From Candidatus Litorirhabdus singularis (GTDB lineage: Bacteria > Pseudomonadota > Gammaproteobacteria > Pseudomonadales > Halieaceae): a stretch of DNA of 64,000 bases. The notes beneath the pieces are model-generated. The model ran no database searches and was not told the DNA's origin. It saw only the letters and a list, made by a program, of their open reading frames with translations. Both the position numbers and the translations under genes were made by a program. Shown here in pieces: positions 1 through 9,072 of this stretch; position 1 is the first letter of the stretch; every line of letters starts with the position of its first letter. The DNA is taken from positions 744,001 to 808,000 of the forward strand of contig NZ_SHNN01000002.1 of the NCBI RefSeq assembly GCF_026262625.1, written 5' to 3'.

Positions 1-2
1 TC

Positions 3-1181
3 CAGTTCGCGCATCACTTGGTCTTGTTTGACCTGCCACTCAACCCAGACTTGCTGGAACAGCGCATTGGCCGCCTGGACCGCATTGGCCAGACCAGCGC
101 CGTCGAAATACACGTCCCGTTTCTAGAAGGCTCAGCTCAGGCAACCCTGCTGCGTTGGTACGACGAGGGCCTCAATGTGTTTCGTGAAAGCTGCTCCGCT
201 GGCTTTGCCATTTACGAAAAATTCGCAGAGCGCCTGCAAGAACAGCTGCGCGGTCCGAATGATCAGCTTGAAAAGCTGCTGCAGGAAACGGCCAGTTTCA
301 CCGAATTGACTCGCGCGGAGCTGCGTGAAGGACGTGATCGCTTACTGGAACGTAACAGCTGCAAACCTGAGATTGCCAACTCAATCATTGAGGAAATCAG
401 CGAGGCTGAGCAGACCAATGACCTGCTCGACTACCTCGACCTGCTTTGCAATGCTTATGGGGTAGACCAGGATTATCATTCAGAGCATGCACTGATATTG
501 CGCCCGGGTGAGCATATGCTCACCGGTTACTTTCCTGGTCTGCGGGAAGAAGGCACCACCATCAGTTTCAATCGCGAACAGGCTCTGGCACGCGAAGACA
601 TCGACTTCCTCACCTGGGAACACCCGATGATCGTCGAGTCCATGGACATGGTCGCGAGCACCGAGTTAGGAAACGCCGCTATTGCAACGCTAAATTTGAA
701 AGGTATAGCAGCTGGCACCCTGTTACTGGAGGCCGTTTATACCATTAACTGCGTGGCGCCTCGCGGGCTTCAACTGGAGCGCTTTTTACCCGTATCACCG
801 ATTCGCCTGCTAGTGGACTCCCGTGGCAAAGACCTGGCTGCGCTGGTACCTCACGAGCGCCTCAATGACCTCTGCGAGAAAGTGAAGAAACCCACCGCCC
901 TTGCCATCATCAAGCAGGTGCGAGAAGAAGTTGAAGAAAAAATGCAGCATGCTGCCAAGCTGGCTAGCCAACAGATGAATACTGTATTAGAAGCCGCCGA
1001 AACAACGATGCGTGAGCAACTGCGCGGCGAACTAGAGCGATTGCAGGCTTTGGCGGCAGTCAATCCCAGTATTCGCAGTGAAGAGATAGAACACCTGCGC
1101 GTACGCACTGAAGAGTGTTCCGCGCACATAGGCCACGCCACCCTGCAACTACAAGCCCTGCGCCTGATCATTACTACGTAA
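3..1181 (+). CDS. rapA: RNA polymerase-associated helicase RapA, C-terminal part (5' end outside window)
   Basis: This is the C-terminal 392 residues of the Swi2/Snf2-type ATPase that recycles RNA polymerase in the cytoplasm. The reading frame is open to the window edge, and the residues just before the first in-frame TTG (QFAHH) already match the family, so the true start lies upstream. Helicase motif VI (QRIGRLDRIGQ) lies about 20 residues in and is followed by the long RapA_C region. Full RapA is about 950-970 aa, so roughly 60% is missing. The next gene is convergent, 32 bp away. The family call is firm. Confidence 0.95.
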   Translation, partial: QFAHHLVLFDLPLNPDLLEQRIGRLDRIGQTSAVEIHVPFLEGSAQATLLRWYDEGLNVFRESCSAGFAIYEKFAERLQEQLRGPNDQLEKLLQETASFTELTRAELREGRDRLLERNSCKPEIANSIIEEISEAEQTNDLLDYLDLLCNAYGVDQDYHSEHALILRPGEHMLTGYFPGLREEGTTISFNREQALAREDIDFLTWEHPMIVESMDMVASTELGNAAIATLNLKGIAAGTLLLEAVYTINCVAPRGLQLERFLPVSPIRLLVDSRGKDLAALVPHERLNDLCEKVKKPTALAIIKQVREEVEEKMQHAAKLASQQMNTVLEAAETTMREQLRGELERLQALAAVNPSIRSEEIEHLRVRTEECSAHIGHATLQLQALRLIITT

Positions 1182-1213
1182 AGTGAGACCGCGGGCCTGG
1201 CCGCGCCGATCAA

Positions 1214-2008
1214 TCAGGCGGGCAGCTCAGGCGCCCAGGGCACACCGTTAATATGGCCACCACCGTCGACATAGAGCGTATTGCCGGTCATATAACGTGA
1301 CATATCGGAGCCGAGAAAAACCGCTACTGGCGCAATATCCTCCTCGGGATCCCCCATATAACCCATGGGGCTGCTGTCTTGCAGCGCCGCCGCCATCTCG
1401 GGGTTGTGTTCCATCAACATTTTGAAAGGCGTGGTGACCGCACCCGGACAAATAATATTCGCAGTAATACCCAGCCCTGCCCATTCCCGCGCAGCCGTCC
1501 GTGTATACGCGCGCACGGCCTCTTTTGCTGCATTGTAATCGACGGTCCCAATATGGGCGTTGACGCCGTTCAAGGAACACAGATTAATGATGCGCCCGTA
1601 GCCCGCGTCACGCATAGCAGGAAACGCCGCTGTCATAGCAGTACAGACTGCGTGAAAACCTGCGGTCATGGACTCCAGTAAACGTTCAGCGGCGATGTTT
1701 TCCACGCGTGCAGGCTGATGCTTCATAGTTGGATAGGCATTGTTAACCAAAATGTCCAGTCGACCGTAATCAGCAAGCGTCTTCTCTACCGCGGCAGTAA
1801 CCGTCGCCAGTTCGGAGACATCAGTAGCGATAAAGCGCCCGGCCCCGCCCAGCTCCGCCAATTGCGACGCTACTTCAAGCCCCGACTGCTGATTATATTC
1901 CGCCACCACAACAGTAGCACCCTCGCGGGCATATGCGCGGGCAATGCCGCGGCCAATACCGGCGCCAGCACCGGTAACCAGTGCAACTCGTCCTGACAGC
2001 AAAGCCAT
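1214..2008 (-). CDS. SDR family NAD(P)-dependent oxidoreductase
   Basis: This is a classical short-chain dehydrogenase/reductase of 264 aa, cytosolic, substrate unknown. The dinucleotide motif TGAGAGIG is at residues 12-19, the NNA(Y) motif near 90, the catalytic Ser in NLCS, and YNAAK supplies the YxxxK pair. The usual Gly after NNA is Tyr here. The C-terminal YVDGGG strand is typical. A strong AAGGAG ribosome site precedes the ATG. The gene is divergent from the SnoaL-like gene at 2160, with a shared 151-bp promoter region, so the two may act on the same compound class. That link is inference. Confidence 0.9.
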   Translation of the reverse strand: MALLSGRVALVTGAGAGIGRGIARAYAREGATVVVAEYNQQSGLEVASQLAELGGAGRFIATDVSELATVTAAVEKTLADYGRLDILVNNAYPTMKHQPARVENIAAERLLESMTAGFHAVCTAMTAAFPAMRDAGYGRIINLCSLNGVNAHIGTVDYNAAKEAVRAYTRTAAREWAGLGITANIICPGAVTTPFKMLMEHNPEMAAALQDSSPMGYMGDPEEDIAPVAVFLGSDMSRYMTGNTLYVDGGGHINGVPWAPELPA

Positions 2009-2159
2009 GTTTTTCTCCTTCGTAAAAACTCTATTCTAGGCTGCCACGCAGACAAGCGCAGCTCAACATACTGTACTTGGCAACGGTACTGCGCTCCGGG
2101 GGCAGACATTATGGCCGCAACGGCTACACTGTCAGTCTAAAAAACAAGGAGCGTAAACT

Positions 2160-2744
2160 ATGAGTGATACTCGTCAGGTTCTGAATAAAGCCAATCTGGG
2201 CATCACCGCTGGCATTCCCCTGGAAGCCAGCGGCGGCGGCATCGATGAATTGCGAGCCGATATCCAGCGAATCATGGATATGGAAGCCATACGACAACTT
2301 AAGTATGCGTACTTTCGCTGTATCGACACCGCCAATCTTGAAGAACTGGGAGAGCTGTTCCATGAAAACGTGCTGGTACATTTCCTGGGCGGAACCTACG
2401 AATGGAAACTGCAGGGCCGTCAACAATATATGGACGCTGTTGGTGCTTCCTTCAGTCGCGAGTCTGTAGGCCACCATAACGGGCATCATCCGGAGATACA
2501 GATGCTAAGTGCCACTGAAGCCACGGGAATCTGGTATCTCGCCGATAATATGTGGATCCTGAATCACAATGCATTCACGACCGGCACCGCAATATATTGG
2601 GACCGTTACGTTAAAGAAAATGGCCGCTGGCTCATTCAGGAGACGCGCTACGAGCGCCTTTATGAGCTTAATTCTGTGCTGGAGGAACGACCCAGCTTCG
2701 ACTCCCATTATTTGGCGGCTCACGGTCCCGCACCAGGCGACTGA
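2160..2744 (+). CDS. SnoaL-like / NTF2-fold protein
   Basis: A 194-aa protein whose residues about 35-165 match the SnoaL_4/NTF2-like alpha+beta barrel. A helix with MEAIRQLKYAYFRCID is followed by a cone-shaped sheet ending in WLIQETRYERLY. Such proteins are hydratases, dehydratases, isomerases or ligand-binding barrels, often in steroid, terpene or aromatic catabolism. The substrate cannot be read from sequence. AAGGAG lies 8 nt before the ATG. It is divergent from the SDR at 1214-2008, which is a common pairing in catabolic loci. Confidence 0.8.
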   Translation: MSDTRQVLNKANLGITAGIPLEASGGGIDELRADIQRIMDMEAIRQLKYAYFRCIDTANLEELGELFHENVLVHFLGGTYEWKLQGRQQYMDAVGASFSRESVGHHNGHHPEIQMLSATEATGIWYLADNMWILNHNAFTTGTAIYWDRYVKENGRWLIQETRYERLYELNSVLEERPSFDSHYLAAHGPAPGD

Positions 2745-2890
2745 ATCGAGTAAAAACAACAACTGTCAGGCCAGCAATAGCGGCAGTTTTCACACTTGGG
2801 TTGATTGCCTGATCATGTTACTTTCAAGGGGTTTTCGCTGATTCAGGATTAGAACATGACAACTCTCGCAACCCCGAGTACATCGAGCTG

Positions 2891-5182
2891 ATGGCGGGAT
2901 TTTTTACTATCGGCAGAACCATTGCCATGCTGCTAGTAGTGGTATTTCTTGCTGCCAGTGCTGCTCTCACATTTTTTCTTGTCTATGAGCAGTATTCGCG
3001 CCAGAGTGCACAACTTATTAGCGATAGCGTCTGGATCAGTAAAAGCGGTTCACAGCTGCCGCTAGCCATACACTACAAGGATGAACGGGTACTAGAAGAT
3101 CTTCTGGGCGAGTACTTTGGACCTGACGCTGTGGTCTATGCTGCGGCGATAGACACGCTCGATAACCCAATCGCAGAGCGCACGCGTGGCCTAGGTGAGA
3201 ATTATCAGTCGGCGCTTTTTTCCGAGGTGCGTGAAAACGCTGATCCACTGGACGTAGCCCAACTTAGCTCGGGGACCAGCATAATGGGCCCCAGCTATCT
3301 CGAAGTTTCGATACCTGTTTTTAGCTACATCAACCCACTTGAAAAAGACGTTGCGCGTGATGAATTTGGCAATCGCGTGGCCTATTCCCGCAATGAAGGG
3401 GCTCAACATGTTGCGGGTTACGTCTATTTGGGCATAGACCTGACAAAGGTAGAGCAATCTGTTACCGACTACGGCATCCGCATTGGGGCCGCCAGCCTAA
3501 GCTTCTGCCTGGTGGCAATTTTACTCATTTTGATGTTTACAAGGCGCATTACCGCGCCATTATCAAATCTGGCGCAACTGGCGCAGGATATCTCAGCCGG
3601 CAAGCTAGACAAGACTTTCAAAGCCAGAGGTCGTGGCGAAGTCGGCCAGATCGCCTCTATGATCAATAACGTTATTAAAGAGCTGAACAGCTACAAGGCC
3701 CGCCTCGACGTCGACCACCAATTATTAAGTATGAAAGTCGAGGAGCGTACCGCGCAGCTCTCCAAGCGCAACAAAGAGCTGAGCAAAGCAGTGCAGGAGG
3801 TCACGGAAACCAAGGATCGAATGCGCCGCATGGCATACTATGACAGCCTGACCGACTTGCCTAACCGCCAGTTATTTACCGAGCAGCTGGCATTATTGAT
3901 GCGTATCGCGAAACGTGAAGGTCATAACCTGGCGCTACTATTTATCGACCTGGATAACTTCAAGCGCATCAACGATTCACTGGGGCACAGTGCTGGAGAC
4001 GCGCTTCTGCGAGAAGTTGCTCAACGGCTCTCATCAAGCGTGCGCGAGAGCGACTTGATTTCAAAATATCTGGATGCCCACTCCAAGATTGACGTGTCGC
4101 GACTCGGCGGCGATGAATTTACCGTGGTACTGCACAAAATTGAAAATCAGGATGTCGCCAGTACCGTAGCCGCGCGCCTACTGGAAGCCCTGCGTCAGCC
4201 TATGCTGATTGAAGGCCATGAAATCGTTGTGACTCCGAGTATTGGAATAGCACTGGCCCCGCGCGACGCAAGCACTGTTGAAGACCTGCTCAAGCGCGCC
4301 GATACCGCGATGTACCACTCCAAGAATGAGGGCCGCAACAACTACCGCTTCTATTCCAGCGCTATGAAGGGCAGCGGTGTCGGCCGCCTCAAGCTGGAGA
4401 CAGATCTGCGCAAGTCGCTAGAGCGCGATGAGCTGCTGCTGCATTACCAGCCTCAGGTGGATATTCGCACCGGTGCGATCGTTGGCGCTGAAGCACTGAT
4501 CCGCTGGCAGCACCCTGAACACGGTCTGGTGCCACCTTTTCGATTCATACCACTCGCTGAGGAAACAGGGCTCATCGTACCCATCGGAGATTGGGTGTTA
4601 GAGGAGGCATGTCGGCAACAGATGTCCTTTCAACAGCAGAAACTAGCACTGCCGAAACTGGCCATCAACGTTTCGAGTCTGCAGTTTCACGGCAAGTTCG
4701 CAGACAAAGTCGCCAAGGTGCTAATCGAGTCTGGCTTGTCACCGAAAAGGCTGGAACTGGAGCTAACCGAAGGTGTAATTATGGGCGACGCCAAAGCCTC
4801 GATTGAATCATTGCACAATCTGAAAAAGCTCGGCGTGCGCCTTTCTGTCGATGATTTTGGCACCGGATACTCCTCTCTGAGTTATCTAAGCAGATTTCCT
4901 CTGGATGAGCTAAAGATAGATCGCAGCTTTGTCATTGACTATAACAAGAGCCAAAATGACCGCAGCCTGATTGAAGCCATAATTGCTATGGGCAAAAGCC
5001 TCAATTTGATGATGGTGGCCGAAGGCGTGGATGAGGACGATCAGTTCCGTTTTCTGTATGGCCAAGGTGTGCAGGTCATACAAGGCTTTTTGTTCAGCAA
5101 GCCGTTGCCGGTAGACGAGTTTGTCGAATTGATGCGAAACAACCCTTTCCCCGCGCAAATTAAAGCTATTCTGGATCAGTAA
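2891..5182 (+). CDS. Membrane GGDEF-EAL cyclic-di-GMP protein with HAMP
   Basis: A 763-aa inner-membrane c-di-GMP enzyme. There is a TM helix at about residues 10-32, an extracytoplasmic sensor region to about 190, and a second TM at about 195-215. These are followed by HAMP (RRITAPLSN, near 217), a short coiled coil, GGDEF with an intact RLGGDEF site near 405, and EAL with GAEALIRW near 532. Both catalytic signatures look intact, so a bifunctional cyclase/phosphodiesterase is possible. The sensor domain is not recognised. The start overlaps (TGATG) the stop of an 11-codon ORF at 2856-2891. The DUF3604 gene follows after 2 nt, which implies an operon. Confidence 0.93.
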   Translation: MAGFFTIGRTIAMLLVVVFLAASAALTFFLVYEQYSRQSAQLISDSVWISKSGSQLPLAIHYKDERVLEDLLGEYFGPDAVVYAAAIDTLDNPIAERTRGLGENYQSALFSEVRENADPLDVAQLSSGTSIMGPSYLEVSIPVFSYINPLEKDVARDEFGNRVAYSRNEGAQHVAGYVYLGIDLTKVEQSVTDYGIRIGAASLSFCLVAILLILMFTRRITAPLSNLAQLAQDISAGKLDKTFKARGRGEVGQIASMINNVIKELNSYKARLDVDHQLLSMKVEERTAQLSKRNKELSKAVQEVTETKDRMRRMAYYDSLTDLPNRQLFTEQLALLMRIAKREGHNLALLFIDLDNFKRINDSLGHSAGDALLREVAQRLSSSVRESDLISKYLDAHSKIDVSRLGGDEFTVVLHKIENQDVASTVAARLLEALRQPMLIEGHEIVVTPSIGIALAPRDASTVEDLLKRADTAMYHSKNEGRNNYRFYSSAMKGSGVGRLKLETDLRKSLERDELLLHYQPQVDIRTGAIVGAEALIRWQHPEHGLVPPFRFIPLAEETGLIVPIGDWVLEEACRQQMSFQQQKLALPKLAINVSSLQFHGKFADKVAKVLIESGLSPKRLELELTEGVIMGDAKASIESLHNLKKLGVRLSVDDFGTGYSSLSYLSRFPLDELKIDRSFVIDYNKSQNDRSLIEAIIAMGKSLNLMMVAEGVDEDDQFRFLYGQGVQVIQGFLFSKPLPVDEFVELMRNNPFPAQIKAILDQ

Positions 5183-5184
5183 GA

Positions 5185-7431
5185 ATGATTAGCAGGCTAC
5201 TGGCAGTGACGATTCTTCTCGCGGCACTGGTGCTTAGTTATGCCTGGCTGGGCGCCACCGGCTTCCTTGGTGAGCCACAGCCGGTTGGGGACATCCATCA
5301 ACAACCAGTGCCAGCGACTGTGCAAGCCGCGCGTCAAGCGCAACAACAAAGTGCGTTCAAGGCAGTGGCTGAAAACGCTGAGAAACAAATACTGTTCGGT
5401 GACTTTCATGTTCATACCACCTGGTCTAACGACGCCTACGTCGCCAGTTTGCCGATCTCGGGTGGCGAAGGTTCGCATCCTCCCGCCGATGCCTGTGACT
5501 ACGCCCGTTATTGCTCGGGGCTCGATTTCTGGTCGATCAATGATCACGCTATCTCGCTGAACCAACGTCGGTGGCGGGAAATAAAAGAAAGCGTGCGCCA
5601 GTGCAATGCCGTGTCGGGCGAAGAAAATCCGGACGTCGTGGCATTTTTGGGTTACGAGTGGACCCAGGCCGATCCTACCAATGCCAATAGTCACTATGGA
5701 CACAAAAACGTTATCTTTCGACACACCGACGAGGAACGCGTCGCCAAGCGGCCTATCTATGCCGAAACTGATCTGGGGCCCGCAGCGTTTAACCCGACGC
5801 TGATAAGTCGCATGATGTTGCCTCTACAAAAATGGCGACAACAGCAGATTTACCAGGACTGGAATCTGTATATGGCAGAAATGGAGTCTGAACCAGACTG
5901 TCCCCACGACGTCAGCAGCGATCTGCTGCCAGTCGACTGCAAAGAAGGTGCGCGCAGCCCTGCTGACCTGTTCCGCAAGCTCGCTGAGCAGGGCCATGAG
6001 AGCCTGGTCATTCCACACGGCAATACCTGGGGTATGTACACCCCACCCAATATTACCTGGGACAAGCAACTCGCAGGCGCCAACCAGAATGAACAATTTC
6101 AGTATTTGATTGAAGTGTTTTCCGGGCACGGTAATTCTGAGGAATACCGCGCTTTTAATGACCGCGCTTACGACCCTGAAGGCAAGGTGTACTGCCCTGC
6201 CCCCAGCCCGGACTATCTACCTACCTGCGTTCAGGCAGGCCGCATCGTGCGCCAGCGCTGCATGAGCGCTGGCGAAACCGCCGCAGAGTGCGACCGTCGC
6301 GAATTAATGGCCCGTCAGTACGCGGTAGAGTCCGACTATCCGCTGGCAACTGTGCCCCGCTCAGAGCCCAACGACTGGCTGGATGCGGGTCAGTGCCGCG
6401 ATTGTTTTCTGCCCGCCTATACCTTTCGCCCGGGGGGCTCGGCGCAATATGCGCTGGCACTTGGAAATTTTGATGACCCCGACACACCCAGACGGTTTCG
6501 CTTCGGTTTTCTGGCATCCAGTGACAATCATACGGCGCGCCCGGGCACGGGTTATAAAGAGCGTAACCGTCGCCACAACGTTGAGGGGTTTTCGCTGGCC
6601 GACAAATTCACTCGCGATTTTTTGATGCGTAAACAGCCGGGTCCGGTTCCTTTCTCAGTGCCTGTAGAGAGCGATGTGGCGTTTGATCAGGGCTTGTTAC
6701 TGACCCACGCCGAGCGTGCATCTTCGTTTTATCTAACCGGTGGACTGGTTGCGGTACATGCCCCGCGTAAAGATCGCGATGCCATCTGGAACGCGGTGCA
6801 AAGCAAGGAAACCTACGGTACCAGCGGCGACCGCATACTACTTTGGTTTGACCTACTCAACGCGGGGGCCGCCGGAGGCCAGTTGGCACCCATGGGTAGC
6901 GAAGTAAGCTTGAGCGAAAATCCGCGGTTTCAAGTGCGTGCGGTTGGCGCACTGCGCCAACGTCCAGGCTGCCCGGATAGTTCAGTAAATGCACTCGGGC
7001 AAGAGCGGCTCGCCCGCCTCTGCTATGGCGAATGCTTCAATCCTGGCGACGAAAGAAAACTTATCACCCGTATTGAGGTTGTGCGCATTCGCCCGCAAAC
7101 CAGACCTGGAGAACCTATCAGCGGCCTGATTGAAGACACCTGGCTGACGCACCACTGCCCACCCGATCCCAATGGTTGTCAGTTTGACTTTGAAGACCCG
7201 GATTTCAACAGCACCGGACGCGAGACAGTCTATTATGTAAGGGCCATTGAAGAGGCCAGTGAGGCCGTCAATGCGGCACTCATGCGCTGCCAATACGATG
7301 ACAACGGTCACTGCACCAGCGCCAACATTTGCGCTGGCTCGCCGCTGTTTACTGACCCGGCCGACGATTGTCTGGCTAGCAATGAGGAGCGCGCCTGGTC
7401 CTCACCGATTTTTGTGAGCCACAGCGAATAG
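5185..7431 (+). CDS. DUF3604 (PHP-like metal-dependent hydrolase) protein, exported or membrane-anchored
   Basis: A 748-aa DUF3604 family protein with an N-terminal hydrophobic signal or anchor (residues about 4-24), so probably periplasmic. PHP-like metal-ligand motifs are visible: GDFHVHTTWSND near 72, SINDHA near 115, GYEWTQ near 155, IPHGNTWG near 277, and SSDNHTARPGTG near 445. It contains many Cys residues, which suggests disulfides. The family is thought to be hydrolytic but its substrate is not established. It starts 2 nt after the GGDEF-EAL stop and is 15 bp from the HTH gene, so all are probably cotranscribed. Confidence 0.88.
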   Translation: MISRLLAVTILLAALVLSYAWLGATGFLGEPQPVGDIHQQPVPATVQAARQAQQQSAFKAVAENAEKQILFGDFHVHTTWSNDAYVASLPISGGEGSHPPADACDYARYCSGLDFWSINDHAISLNQRRWREIKESVRQCNAVSGEENPDVVAFLGYEWTQADPTNANSHYGHKNVIFRHTDEERVAKRPIYAETDLGPAAFNPTLISRMMLPLQKWRQQQIYQDWNLYMAEMESEPDCPHDVSSDLLPVDCKEGARSPADLFRKLAEQGHESLVIPHGNTWGMYTPPNITWDKQLAGANQNEQFQYLIEVFSGHGNSEEYRAFNDRAYDPEGKVYCPAPSPDYLPTCVQAGRIVRQRCMSAGETAAECDRRELMARQYAVESDYPLATVPRSEPNDWLDAGQCRDCFLPAYTFRPGGSAQYALALGNFDDPDTPRRFRFGFLASSDNHTARPGTGYKERNRRHNVEGFSLADKFTRDFLMRKQPGPVPFSVPVESDVAFDQGLLLTHAERASSFYLTGGLVAVHAPRKDRDAIWNAVQSKETYGTSGDRILLWFDLLNAGAAGGQLAPMGSEVSLSENPRFQVRAVGALRQRPGCPDSSVNALGQERLARLCYGECFNPGDERKLITRIEVVRIRPQTRPGEPISGLIEDTWLTHHCPPDPNGCQFDFEDPDFNSTGRETVYYVRAIEEASEAVNAALMRCQYDDNGHCTSANICAGSPLFTDPADDCLASNEERAWSSPIFVSHSE

Positions 7432-7445
7432 CTTGGAGAACAGAT

Positions 7446-8117
7446 ATGTCCGATGAGAAAGAAGCATCACTGATCAGCCAACTAACCCAACTGGGTGGGC
7501 AAATGGCGGGCCAAACTCTTGAAGCCGCCAAAACCACCGCGGAACTAACCGCTATGTTCGGTGAAAACTGGCTCAAGTCGACGGTCATGAAGACGCTTGA
7601 CCCGGAACGACTGGATGCTATGGCTGACGCTGGGCGTTTTCTGCGTGATGCGCGTGAAACCGCCGGTCTCACCCTCAGCGAACTTAACGAATCACTCGGT
7701 ATTGACGACAAGGAGCTGCTAAAGGACATTGAGAGCGGTAAACGCTTTATGCCGATCGAGCTGATGTTCCGCAGTGCATCACTGATGGCACGGCATGATC
7801 CCATTCCGTTTTTGATCCAGTTCATGCGCACCTATAACCCATCGCTAGGGGCCACGCTTGAACAATGGGGCGTTATGGCTCTGCCGCTGCAATACGAGCG
7901 GGAACGGCGCTGGATCAACATCTATCGACAACACGATGTATTACGGGAGCTCGACGACGACGAATACGAACGCCTGATCAACTATGTCGACAGTGCCACC
8001 GATCTCGTTCTTGATGTGATGCGCACAGAAAAGGCGGCTAATAAACCGAAGCGAGCGCGGGCCAAGACCAAATCTGCGCGCAAGCGGAAACCCGCGACCG
8101 ACAGCGGAAAAGGCTGA
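7446..8117 (+). CDS. XRE-type helix-turn-helix protein with basic tail
   Basis: A 223-aa protein. A Cro/C1-type HTH (FLRDARETAGLTLSELNESLG) lies at about residues 60-115. A middle helical region follows (about 120-195), then a Lys/Arg-rich tail with KPKRARAKTKSARKRK that may help DNA binding. GGAG precedes the ATG. It is third in the run that begins with the GGDEF-EAL gene, so it could regulate that operon. The target is not visible from sequence. Confidence 0.8.
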   Translation: MSDEKEASLISQLTQLGGQMAGQTLEAAKTTAELTAMFGENWLKSTVMKTLDPERLDAMADAGRFLRDARETAGLTLSELNESLGIDDKELLKDIESGKRFMPIELMFRSASLMARHDPIPFLIQFMRTYNPSLGATLEQWGVMALPLQYERERRWINIYRQHDVLRELDDDEYERLINYVDSATDLVLDVMRTEKAANKPKRARAKTKSARKRKPATDSGKG

Positions 8118-8163
8118 AAGACGCCGTGTAAACTACGACAGCCGCGGTTATACTTGATCGGTT

Positions 8164-8502
8164 ATGGTTAAAAAACTTCCCACCAAGGACGACCTTAGAG
8201 CTGAGTTAGATCAGGAAATGGAAAACTTTCTGAGCGGTGGCGGCGAAGTCGACGAAATACCGCGCGGTACCAGTGGCAAACAACCGGGCGACCCACCGAC
8301 CTACCTCAGTAAGCGACTTTTTGTCGAACCTGCGGGCCCGCGCACGCTAGTACCAGAGGTCGTTGCGGCAATAGAAGCCAGGCGCCTTGCAAAACTTAAG
8401 CGCCAGCCAGCCAAAAATAGTACTCGCCTAACCAGACCGCGCCGCAAGATCATCTACGATGATTTTGGCGAACCCTTGCGCCGGATTTGGGTAGACGAGT
8501 AA
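8164..8502 (+). CDS. Conserved-looking protein of unknown function, 112 aa
   Basis: I do not recognise this protein. It is hydrophilic and basic, with no signal peptide or TM helix. The N-terminus has an acidic stretch (RAELDQEMENFLSGGGEVDE). The C-terminal half is rich in Arg/Lys and ends KIIYDDFGEPLRRIWVDE. The upstream ribosome site is weak. It is 46 bp downstream of the HTH gene in the same direction and probably closes that transcript. It converges on the sortase-substrate gene with a 4-bp gap. Confidence 0.6.
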   Translation: MVKKLPTKDDLRAELDQEMENFLSGGGEVDEIPRGTSGKQPGDPPTYLSKRLFVEPAGPRTLVPEVVAAIEARRLAKLKRQPAKNSTRLTRPRRKIIYDDFGEPLRRIWVDE

Positions 8503-8506
8503 CCAG

Positions 8507-9061
8507 TTAGCTCCGGCGGCGACGCAGCGCGCCCATACCTGCGGCGAGCGCTACAAACCCAGCACCAAACAATCCAATCAATGGCAGCGGGCTAGCAGTC
8601 TTGGGCAGCATTGGAGCTGCGGTCACAACTACTGCATCGATGACATCAGGACCGTCCTCATCTTCATGAATAATCGCCCAGCGATCGTGTGGCAGGTAGA
8701 TGTTCAATTGCTGACCACGCGACAGCTCCCGCGGACGATACTTGGTGCCATCAATGTTGGCACGCCATTCTGGCTCAACCTTCTGGGTATAACTGCCGCC
8801 AGAACTTCCGTCCTTATTGATCAGCTTAAAGGTCAAGGTACGACCTCGAACACGTTGCAGTTCAACTTTGACGCGGGCGAACATTTTGCCATTTTTGACC
8901 ACAACTTCGTCGCAAGCAGCAGCAACGTTTGGAACCTGATCAGTCACCGCACTAGACCAATCGATATCAGAGCAGGAAAGGTCGTCCTGCGCAAATGCCG
9001 TCGGACCGGAAACCATGGCTACAAACACCCCGCCTACCAAGAACATTTTTTTTATTGTCAT
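8507..9061 (-). CDS. Probable sortase substrate with LPKTA C-terminal sorting signal
   Basis: A 184-aa exported protein. The Sec signal peptide (residues 1 to about 24) has an AFA-Q cleavage site. The mature beta-rich domain is not recognised. The C-terminus has the tripartite architecture of a sorting signal: LPKTA at 152-156, a hydrophobic helix, and a terminal RRRR. The gene for a class D-like sortase lies 11 bp upstream on the same strand, so this is very likely its dedicated substrate. Enzyme-substrate pairing by adjacency is well known for sortases. What it is attached to in a Gram-negative envelope is unknown. Confidence 0.85.
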   Translation of the reverse strand: MTIKKMFLVGGVFVAMVSGPTAFAQDDLSCSDIDWSSAVTDQVPNVAAACDEVVVKNGKMFARVKVELQRVRGRTLTFKLINKDGSSGGSYTQKVEPEWRANIDGTKYRPRELSRGQQLNIYLPHDRWAIIHEDEDGPDVIDAVVVTAAPMLPKTASPLPLIGLFGAGFVALAAGMGALRRRRS

Positions 9062-9072
9062 AACTTAACTCC

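Noticed and set aside
851-1213. 120-aa minus-strand ORF against the 3' end of rapA
   Set aside because: It is antisense to conserved RapA sequence and has no features of its own.
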